Source: Methanoregula sp.
GTDB taxonomy: Archaea > Halobacteriota > Methanomicrobia > Methanomicrobiales > Methanospirillaceae
Direction of reading: 5' to 3'
NCBI RefSeq assembly: GCF_023227875.1
Contig: NZ_JALOCH010000004.1
Span: 124,001-188,000, forward strand
DNA length: 64,000 bases
In this document: positions 1 through 6,265 of the stretch, in pieces
Position numbering within the stretch: position 1 is the first letter of the stretch
Layout of the letters: each line of letters opens with the position of its first letter
Translations under genes and position numbers: made by a program
Notes under the pieces: model-generated
The model's database searches: none
The model's input: the letters and a program-made list of their open reading frames with translations, nothing else
Told to the model about the DNA's origin: nothing

Positions 1-281
1 CGCTGTTAGGAGATGGTTCAATCATTTATCTCCCTGAAGAATCCTCCGAGAGTGTCCCGGAATACTGGTCGATCTATGCCCCGCTCCTGTTCCTCACAAA
101 GGATGCCAAGACGCAGGACGCAACGCTCCTGACAACGGCGATCATCAACCGTGCGGATTATTTTGTGACCAAGGACGAGCCTTTGATCAAGGCTGCAAAG
201 AAAAACCTGATGGCAGATTACAATATGGAGCTCATCAAGCCGTCAACAGGGCTGGCTCTGCTGAAGAAGCAGGGGTGGTGA
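1..281 (+). CDS. PIN-domain protein, C-terminal part
   Basis: An open frame runs in from the left edge (first full codon at base 3) and stops with TGA at 279-281, giving 92 visible residues. The region DATLLTTAIINRADYFVTKD has the late PIN-domain layout: an acidic residue, a helix, then a strand ending in T-K-D, where the Asp belongs to the metal-binding set. PIN proteins are usually RNases and often VapC-type toxins. The stop overlaps the ATG of the ASCH gene, so the two are probably co-translated. The N-terminal catalytic Asp and any antitoxin lie outside the window, so toxin status is inference. Confidence 0.6.
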   Translation, partial: LLGDGSIIYLPEESSESVPEYWSIYAPLLFLTKDAKTQDATLLTTAIINRADYFVTKDEPLIKAAKKNLMADYNMELIKPSTGLALLKKQGW

Positions 282-715
282 TGGGGAATTCGGATCATGG
301 CCGGCAACGTGGGGTATTGACCGGCGTTTTGCTTTCCATTAAACCGAAATACGTCAGGGCGATTCTGGACGGGACCAAGCAGTACGAGTTCCGCAAGCAG
401 ATTTTCAAGGATGAATCCGTAAAAACGGTGTACATTTATTCCACTTCTCCACAGAAGAAAATTGTTGCCCGATTCCGGCTTGGTAAAATTGTCAAAGAGT
501 ATCCCGAATATTTGTGGGAACAGTACTGTGATGTCTCCGGCCTGAGCGAACATGAGTTCTTCGAATATTTTTCTGACCGGGATACCGGATATGCGATCCG
601 GATTGAGGGCCTGGAGCCATATCCCGAGCCAGTAGATCCGCATACGGTGTTCGAGCGGTTTGTTGCGCCTCAGTCGTTTTGTTATGTGAATTATCCGATT
701 AATCAAACAACTTAA
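281..715 (+). CDS. ASCH (PUA-like) domain protein
   Basis: A 144-residue protein that is one ASCH domain: the opening strand VLLSIKPKYVRAILDGTKQYEFRK carries the family's S-I-K-P-x-Y-x-x-x-I-x-x-G-x-K-x-x-E-F-R pattern. ASCH domains resemble the RNA-binding PUA fold and are thought to bind RNA or modified nucleotides. ATG 281 overlaps the TGA of the PIN gene; GTG 275 and GTG 278 are alternative starts. The PIN-ASCH pairing suggests an RNA-targeting toxin-antitoxin-like unit, which is inference. Function is unproven. Confidence 0.72.
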   Translation: MGNSDHGRQRGVLTGVLLSIKPKYVRAILDGTKQYEFRKQIFKDESVKTVYIYSTSPQKKIVARFRLGKIVKEYPEYLWEQYCDVSGLSEHEFFEYFSDRDTGYAIRIEGLEPYPEPVDPHTVFERFVAPQSFCYVNYPINQTT

Positions 716-763
716 TACTTCCAATCGGTAAATTATCCATATCAACAGTGAGTCGTGGGCCTC

Positions 764-2572
764 ATGATACAGGAACTTATTATTGAAAATTTTAAAGGAT
801 TTAAAAAATACAAAATTGAATTTGGTCACTTGAATCTTCTCGTTGGCGGAAATAATTCTGGGAAAACAACAATTTTTCACGCCCTCCAGACAGTCTTTTG
901 GTGCATCGAGAAAACAGCAGATACATCATCTAATACAGAAGTTGTTTTCGGTAAAACGCAGGTCCCTGAAATTGGTGCTTTTCCATATTTTAATTCAAAA
1001 GATATTTTTTATCACCAAAAAACCAGGGAAGGTGGAAAACCCTCACGGATCAAATTCAGAATAAAATTCCAAGATATCCCAGAACTTTCCTTTAGTATTT
1101 ACCCCGCATTTAGTCGCAACCTGATGGTAGATGGTAATAAAATAAAAATCTCGAAGGATGATTATGAAAAAATTACAAAAAATCTAAAACCCGTATATGT
1201 TCCTAGCACTATTGGAATTACGGTTAAAGAAGAGTTGTTTCGAGCGATATCTCAAGAGCGTTTAATTTCTGAAGGGAGACAGAATGAAGTCCTTCGTAAC
1301 CAGATCTATCGCTTAAAACAAAATTCTCCTGATGAATGGAATGAATTTAAACAAATTGTTTCACCAATTTTTCAATTAGAGGGTATTGATGTCCCTTTTG
1401 ACGAAAATAAAGACGAATGGCTTTCTGTTTTGTACAGTGAGGATAATTGCGAATTCGACTGTATATCCGCAGGTTCTGGTTTTTTGCAGCTAATTAATTT
1501 GCTGGTTTTTGTCTTTTTGCATGAATCTAGAGTGGCTTTATTAGACGAACCTGATTCGCATATGCATTCCGATCTTCAACAAATTTCATTCGATTTATTG
1601 CATAAGCTCTCCGAACGAAGGAATATCCAATTGATTATTGCAACACACAGCCCGACATTTATTGATTCCGCAGGGCTCGAAAATGTTCTCGTAATTGATA
1701 GAAATTTTGAAACTCCCTTGCAAACTCAAAATCTCGAAGAACTAATACCCCTACTTGGAGATCGAGGAATATCGCTCCCTCCTACGAAGGTTATTGATAC
1801 TTTGAGATCGAGGAAAGTTCTATTTGTAGAAGGAAATGATGCAGATTATGAAGAATTTATCAAAGCTATAGGAATACGTTATTCTCCTACATTTTTATCC
1901 CAGATCCGGGGACTAACGGTTTTCGAGACCGAAGGTGCGACTAAAAAATGGCCCTACGACACAATTGCCGCATTTGAAAAACTATTGGGTGTCCCGATAA
2001 AATATGTCTATATTTCAGACAGAGATTTTTCGACGGATGTTCAAATAGCAGACAAACAAAAAGCGAGTCAAAAATTCAAGAGTCAGAAATCACATTTCTT
2101 AAAACGAAGAAATCGTGAGTCATATTTATGTGATCCGAAAATTCTCTCGAAATTGCTGATACATAAATGGAATGCAAAGCACGAGGGCAAACCAATTCCT
2201 GATGATTTAACCGAGGAATCAATTAAACAATTCTTTATTGAAAAGGCTAAAGAATTTGAGGATAATACAAGAACGACATTATTGGTCCAACAAGAGCCAT
2301 ATATTCGGGGACCAACTGAAGAAAGAACTAGAAAAACCGGTGAGTTAAATCTCTTTTTTAGAGATAATTATACGAGTTTAATCGCAGCGAATCAAATTCC
2401 ATACACTTTAGCTGATTGCAAAGAAATGTTAAAAAATTACAGAACTACGATAACTGAAAAACATAAAATTTCATTTAGTGATAAAGAAATTTTATCACAA
2501 TTTGAAAAAGATGATATCCCTGAAGAGATTCAAAAAATTTTGCTTGATATTATCGCAATGTTTGCAACCTAG
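764..2572 (+). CDS. OLD/PARIS-like AAA ATPase with TOPRIM domain
   Basis: A 602-residue protein with an SMC-like ATPase N-terminus: Walker A GGNNSGKTT at about residues 28-36, Walker B VALLDEPDSHMHSD near residue 262, and an H-loop IIATHSPTFID. After about residue 345 comes a TOPRIM-like module with FVEGNDADYEEF, the acidic pair ISDRDF and a downstream RRNRESYL. This is the layout of OLD-family nucleases and of fused AriA-AriB (PARIS) anti-phage proteins; sequence alone does not separate them. GTG 755 is an alternative start, but ATG 764 gives the normal MIQELIIENFKGF opening. It is much richer in A+T than the flanking core genes, so transfer is likely. Sits directly before hsdS. Confidence 0.78.
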   Translation: MIQELIIENFKGFKKYKIEFGHLNLLVGGNNSGKTTIFHALQTVFWCIEKTADTSSNTEVVFGKTQVPEIGAFPYFNSKDIFYHQKTREGGKPSRIKFRIKFQDIPELSFSIYPAFSRNLMVDGNKIKISKDDYEKITKNLKPVYVPSTIGITVKEELFRAISQERLISEGRQNEVLRNQIYRLKQNSPDEWNEFKQIVSPIFQLEGIDVPFDENKDEWLSVLYSEDNCEFDCISAGSGFLQLINLLVFVFLHESRVALLDEPDSHMHSDLQQISFDLLHKLSERRNIQLIIATHSPTFIDSAGLENVLVIDRNFETPLQTQNLEELIPLLGDRGISLPPTKVIDTLRSRKVLFVEGNDADYEEFIKAIGIRYSPTFLSQIRGLTVFETEGATKKWPYDTIAAFEKLLGVPIKYVYISDRDFSTDVQIADKQKASQKFKSQKSHFLKRRNRESYLCDPKILSKLLIHKWNAKHEGKPIPDDLTEESIKQFFIEKAKEFEDNTRTTLLVQQEPYIRGPTEERTRKTGELNLFFRDNYTSLIAANQIPYTLADCKEMLKNYRTTITEKHKISFSDKEILSQFEKDDIPEEIQKILLDIIAMFAT

Positions 2573-2596
2573 TTTCTCGATATTTTTGGAGTTACT

Positions 2597-3829
2597 GTGA
2601 TTTGTGAGTCTGACATTCCAGAAGGATACAAGATAACGGAGTTAGGTTCGATACCGGAGGAGTGGCAAATCAAAAAAATCGGTGAGTTATTCAACGTGCA
2701 GCAAGGCATATCCATGTCTAAAGCACGGAGAGATGGACCAAACAAACACCCATTTCTCAGAACACTGAACGTTTTTTGGAGAGGTATTAATCTAACAACA
2801 CTCGATTATATGGATTTTTCAGAGAAGGAAATTGAAAAGCTGAATTTATTGCCGGGGGATCTTTTAGTCTGCGAGGGGGGAGATATTGGAAGAACCGCGA
2901 TGTGGCGAGGAGAACTCGAATCATGTGGTTATCAAAATCACCTCCACCGGCTACGGGTTAAAAATGACGATGTGAATCCGGAATTTATCGCGTTTTGGAT
3001 GCAGGCTGCGATGGATGTTCTTGGATTTTATCAGGATGAAGGGAATAAAACAACAATCCCAAATCTTTCACAATCGCGCCTGAAAAATTTCATCATCCCC
3101 CTCCCCCCACTTCCCGAACAGCACGCCATCGCCACCACCCTCCGCACCGTGCAGGAAGCAAAGGAGAAGACCGATGCGGTGATCGCGGCGACGAAGGCGC
3201 TCAAGGCGGCGATGATGAAGCACCTGTTCACGTACGGCCCGGTGCCGCCAGAGTATGCGGAGCGGGTGGCGCTGAAGGAGACGGAGATTGGGCCGGTGCC
3301 GGAAGATTGGGAAATAAAAAAATTTGAAGATTTTTGTATATTGCAGAGGGGTCAAGATCTCCGCATTTGTGATATACATAAAGGGAATATTCCGGTAATT
3401 GGGGCAACATCAATAATTGGATACCATAAATATGCAAATGTTAAAGGACCAGGGGTAACGGTTGTGAGAAGTGGATCATCCGCTGGAAAATCCATGTATA
3501 TTGAAGAAGATTTCTGGGCCCACAATGTTGTATTATACGTTAAAGACTTCAAAGGAAACAATCCTAAATTTGTTCACTATAAACTGCAACAGCTCGATCT
3601 AACTCAATACAAATCTGGGGTTTCAGTACCGACATTAAATCGAAATACATTCAGTATGGTCTCAGTGGACGTCCCACCAAAAAAGATACAAGATAAAATT
3701 GTGGAGACAATTACTCCAATAGAGAAAAAACTCGCCGCCGAAAAATCCCGCAGAGAAGCGCTCGACACCCTGTTCGCATCGCTCCTGCACGATCTCATGA
3801 CCGCGAAGATTCGGATCAACACATCCTGA
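2597..3829 (+). CDS. hsdS: Type I restriction-modification specificity subunit HsdS
   Basis: A 410-residue DNA-recognition subunit of a type I restriction-modification complex. It has two target-recognition domains in tandem. Each is introduced by a similar segment, ELGSIPEEWQIKK near residue 14 and ETEIGPVPEDWEIKK near residue 228, and followed by a conserved helical spacer (PLPPLPEQHAIATTLRTVQ; the second copy ends in DTLFASLLHDLMTAK). The GTG start at 2597 gives MICESDIPEGYK. Base composition is mosaic: the central helical region (about 3100-3310) is GC-rich while both recognition domains are AT-rich, as expected when recognition domains are exchanged by recombination. It needs an HsdM, which is not in the window. 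Confidence 0.93.
   Translation: MICESDIPEGYKITELGSIPEEWQIKKIGELFNVQQGISMSKARRDGPNKHPFLRTLNVFWRGINLTTLDYMDFSEKEIEKLNLLPGDLLVCEGGDIGRTAMWRGELESCGYQNHLHRLRVKNDDVNPEFIAFWMQAAMDVLGFYQDEGNKTTIPNLSQSRLKNFIIPLPPLPEQHAIATTLRTVQEAKEKTDAVIAATKALKAAMMKHLFTYGPVPPEYAERVALKETEIGPVPEDWEIKKFEDFCILQRGQDLRICDIHKGNIPVIGATSIIGYHKYANVKGPGVTVVRSGSSAGKSMYIEEDFWAHNVVLYVKDFKGNNPKFVHYKLQQLDLTQYKSGVSVPTLNRNTFSMVSVDVPPKKIQDKIVETITPIEKKLAAEKSRREALDTLFASLLHDLMTAKIRINTS
3772..3804 (+). repeat. 33-bp direct repeat, copy 1 (hsdS 3' end)
   Basis: Thirty-three bases inside the last codons of hsdS, from GTTCGCATCG to CATGACCGC, recur exactly at 4419-4451. The two copies flank the hicBA pair and point to a recombination or insertion event. 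Confidence 0.9.
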
Positions 3830-3933
3830 CGGGAACGATTGCACCGGACGCTCCCGAAGCATCGTTCATCACCGGAAGATACTTTAATCCTGTCAGGAAG
3901 ATACTGTTCAATTACAACCAGTGAAGTGCCCGC

Positions 3934-4164
3934 ATGAAACAAACACGAATGCGCTATACGGTTCTTATGGACAAGAACGAGAGCGGTGGCTACACGGTGA
4001 CCGTTCCCTCCCTGCCCGGCTGCATCTCGCAGGGCGACACTTGGGATGAGGCTCTCAAAAATATCGAAGAAGCAATCACCGGGTACATCGAAACCCTGAA
4101 GCTCCTCAAAAAGCCCGTACCGGTTGAAGTGGAAGTGACCCTCAAGGACCCGGTAGTTGCATGA
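3934..4164 (+). CDS. hicB: HicB-family antitoxin
   Basis: A 76-residue protein with the short HicB fold: YTVLMDKNESGGYTVTVPSL followed by PGCISQGDTWDEALKNIEEA, the usual P-G-C-x-(S/T)-x-G-x-T-x-x-E-A pattern of a degenerate RNase H-like antitoxin. No C-terminal DNA-binding helix is obvious. Its stop overlaps the hicA start by ATGA. It should bind and neutralise the downstream HicA. The pair lies between hsdS and a copy of the hsdS tail, so it may stabilise the restriction locus. Confidence 0.85.
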   Translation: MKQTRMRYTVLMDKNESGGYTVTVPSLPGCISQGDTWDEALKNIEEAITGYIETLKLLKKPVPVEVEVTLKDPVVA

Positions 4165-4385
4165 AGGTTCCCCGGGTGACCGGAGACAAGGTACTCAGGG
4201 CGCTTCACCATGCAGGACTTGCCCTCGTCCATACCAGAGGGAGCCATCATTTTCTCTATCACGCAGAGAAAGACTGCCTGGTCACGGTGTCCGTCCATTC
4301 TGGTGCCACCCTTGCACCAAAAACGCTGAAGTCCATTTTATCGCAGGCGCAGATCACGGTCGAAGAATTTGTCGCCCTGCTGTAA
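4161..4385 (+). CDS. hicA: HicA-family mRNA interferase toxin
   Basis: A 74-residue HicA/YcfA-like protein with a dsRBD-like fold. It shows the family signature: basic N-terminus MKVPRVTGDKVLRALHHAG, then HTRGSHHFLYH, which contains the G-S-H catalytic histidine region, and a C-terminal helix TLKSILSQAQITVEEF. Known HicA toxins cleave mRNA independently of, or together with, the ribosome. ATG 4161 overlaps the hicB stop, giving the antitoxin-first order HicB-HicA, the reverse of the classical order. Confidence 0.85.
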   Translation: MKVPRVTGDKVLRALHHAGLALVHTRGSHHFLYHAEKDCLVTVSVHSGATLAPKTLKSILSQAQITVEEFVALL

Positions 4386-4416
4386 TGACCAAAGAAATAT
4401 CCTAAACAGATGCGTC

Positions 4417-4476
4417 CGGTTCGCATCGCTCCTGCACGATCTCATGACCGCAAAGAGACGGATTCCAAATCATTGA
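4417..4476 (+). pseudogene. hsdS: hsdS C-terminal remnant
   Basis: Reading from 4417 gives RFASLLHDLMTAKRRIPNH then TGA at 4474-4476. This matches the last residues of hsdS (FASLLHDLMTAK) and is backed by an exact 33-base repeat. No start or upstream hsdS sequence is attached. It is the leftover 3' end of an hsdS gene, separated from the intact gene by hicBA. Confidence 0.8.
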
Positions 4477-4479
4477 CTA

Positions 4480-5085
4480 CTAAAATGGATTATAACCGAA
4501 TATTTTCATGCAGACAAAAACGGCTATACCCGTTATGAATAATGCAATAATTGCGCCAATCGTATAATCAACAATTTTTGTTTTCCAGCTCCCCATAATA
4601 ATTATCTGACTATTAAGTCTCTCCACAGCATTTGCAAGGATTGTAAGTTCCTGACGCAGTTCATTTTCGCTTAATTGGTTCTTGTGGATTCCTTCAATTA
4701 TGTTCTTTGAGGATATTGGAATAGCGGTATGACCAACTCTTTGGAAAAAAACCCCTTTAAATGAATGGAGCGATTTTTCACTTTTTGGAACTTTAGCAAC
4801 AACAACTGATTTATTTTCGAATTGGACTGTTTCAATTGAAATCTCAAGAGGAGGATCAATTTGAGTAGTTGCTTGTTTTAAAATTCGGATAGTTCTTGGA
4901 ATGTCTTCCACTCCAACAATATGGGCTAAATCATCGATTCCGATAATTATTGTTCCACCTTTGGTATTCGCAAAAGCACCCAATATTTTTGCAATTATTT
5001 GAGGATCAAACAATCTAGTTTTAAATTCAACGGACTCATTCTCGCCATTTTTGATTAAATCGTTTAATTCTTCGATGGTTACCAT
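4480..5085 (-). CDS. Schlafen-type AlbA_2 domain membrane protein
   Basis: A 201-residue protein. The N-terminal 115 residues form an AlbA_2 (Schlafen-like) domain: ESVEFKTR, then ILGAFANTKGGTIIIGIDD, the usual E-F-K and A-x-A-N-T-x-G-G-x-(I/L)-x-I-G-(I/V)-x-D signature. A predicted helical linker follows (about 130-160), then one hydrophobic segment TIGAIIALFITGIAVFVC and a short tail, so the protein is probably anchored with the AlbA_2 domain in the cytoplasm. Schlafen-like domains bind or cleave nucleic acid. Transcribed against its defence neighbours and AT-rich. A defence role is inferred from context only. Confidence 0.75.
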   Translation of the reverse strand: MVTIEELNDLIKNGENESVEFKTRLFDPQIIAKILGAFANTKGGTIIIGIDDLAHIVGVEDIPRTIRILKQATTQIDPPLEISIETVQFENKSVVVAKVPKSEKSLHSFKGVFFQRVGHTAIPISSKNIIEGIHKNQLSENELRQELTILANAVERLNSQIIIMGSWKTKIVDYTIGAIIALFITGIAVFVCMKIFGYNPF

Positions 5086-5224
5086 GATGGCTCAAAATTC
5101 TTTCAGGAGAATATTTGACCTGATACACAAAAGGGTTTGTTTTTATTTTATTTTTTAATATTCGAGTAAAATACAATTTTTTTGGTAAAAGATTTAGGTA
5201 TAATAAATCAATTGAATCATTAGC
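5086..5224. promoter_or_regulatory. AT-rich divergent promoter region
   Basis: Very AT-rich spacer between two divergent genes. TATA-like runs include TTTTTTAATATTC (about 5152-5164) and AGGTATAATAAATC (about 5196-5209). The second lies some 20 bases before ATG 5225, so a leaderless or near-leaderless transcript of the Mrr-like gene is possible. Confidence 0.4.
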
Positions 5225-6262
5225 ATGACACTCTGGATGGTTCGCAGCGGCCGGTACGGTGAACGGGAGGATTTTGCCCTTGAGAACAAAGTTGCCGTCA
5301 TTGGCTGGAACGAATTGCCAGACCTCTCAAAAATCGAGACTCGGGAACAATTGAGAGTCCTCCTTGAAAAAACATTTCCTGACGATAAACCCAAGACGCA
5401 TATCAACTGGGAAAGCCAGATCTGGCCGTTTCTACGAGGCATGGAGATCGGGGATCTTATCGCAATGCCGCTAAAGAGCAGGACCGCAATTGCATTCGGA
5501 AAGATTACCAGCCCCTATCGTTTCCGAAAGGACTTTCCGGAGAATGCACACCATACCCGAAACGTTGACTGGATAAAAGAGATCCCCCGCGACAAGTTTG
5601 ACCAGGATCTCCTCTATTCACTTGGCGCTTTCATGACGGTGTGCCGAATTCACAGGAATAATGCTGAAGTGAGAGTTCAGGAAATACTCGAAGGGACGGC
5701 CACACCGAATCAAAGAAAGACGGGAGTAAAGACGGAAATCAAAAAATCCGCTGACGGAGAGCTCTATATCGAAATTCCCTTTGATATTGAGGAGATGGCA
5801 ACCGATCAACTTCGTAATCTTATCAGCAGGAAATTCAGAGGACATGATCTCACCCGGCTTGTTGGTGCTATCCTTGAGGCTCAGGGATATACAATAAGTG
5901 TTGCAAAACCCGGCGCGGATGGTGGTGTCGACATTATCGCTGGAAAAGGTCCATTGGGTTTTGATCACCCTCGCTTAGCAGTTCAGGTCAAGTCCAGCGA
6001 CAGCCCGTGTGATGTAAAGATTGTCCGGGAACTGCAGGGAGTTATGAAGAATTTCCAAGCCGAACATGGCTTGTTGGTATCATGGGGCGGCTACAGCGGG
6101 ACGGTCCCAAAAGAAACATCAACAAAATTTTTCGAGATTCGACTCTGGAATGCGGATGATCTCATTCAGATGATTCAAACATATTACGATAAAATCCCTG
6201 ATGAGATTAAAGCGGACCTTCCCCTAAAACGAATCTGGATTCTCGTTCCGGAAGAGGAATAA
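5225..6262 (+). CDS. Mrr-like restriction endonuclease
   Basis: A 345-residue protein with two parts. The N-terminal 150 residues (MTLWMVRSGRYGEREDFALE) resemble the McrB-N/EVE-like modified-base readers found fused to Mrr nucleases. The C-terminal half is an Mrr-type PD-(D/E)xK domain: LVGAILEAQGY, then GADGGVDIIAG, then AVQVKSS, which supply the catalytic D and Q-x-K. Mrr-type enzymes cut modified or foreign DNA. It ends three bases before the hsdR start, so the two are probably co-transcribed. Substrate preference for modified bases is inference. Confidence 0.85.
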   Translation: MTLWMVRSGRYGEREDFALENKVAVIGWNELPDLSKIETREQLRVLLEKTFPDDKPKTHINWESQIWPFLRGMEIGDLIAMPLKSRTAIAFGKITSPYRFRKDFPENAHHTRNVDWIKEIPRDKFDQDLLYSLGAFMTVCRIHRNNAEVRVQEILEGTATPNQRKTGVKTEIKKSADGELYIEIPFDIEEMATDQLRNLISRKFRGHDLTRLVGAILEAQGYTISVAKPGADGGVDIIAGKGPLGFDHPRLAVQVKSSDSPCDVKIVRELQGVMKNFQAEHGLLVSWGGYSGTVPKETSTKFFEIRLWNADDLIQMIQTYYDKIPDEIKADLPLKRIWILVPEEE

Positions 6263-6265
6263 TTC

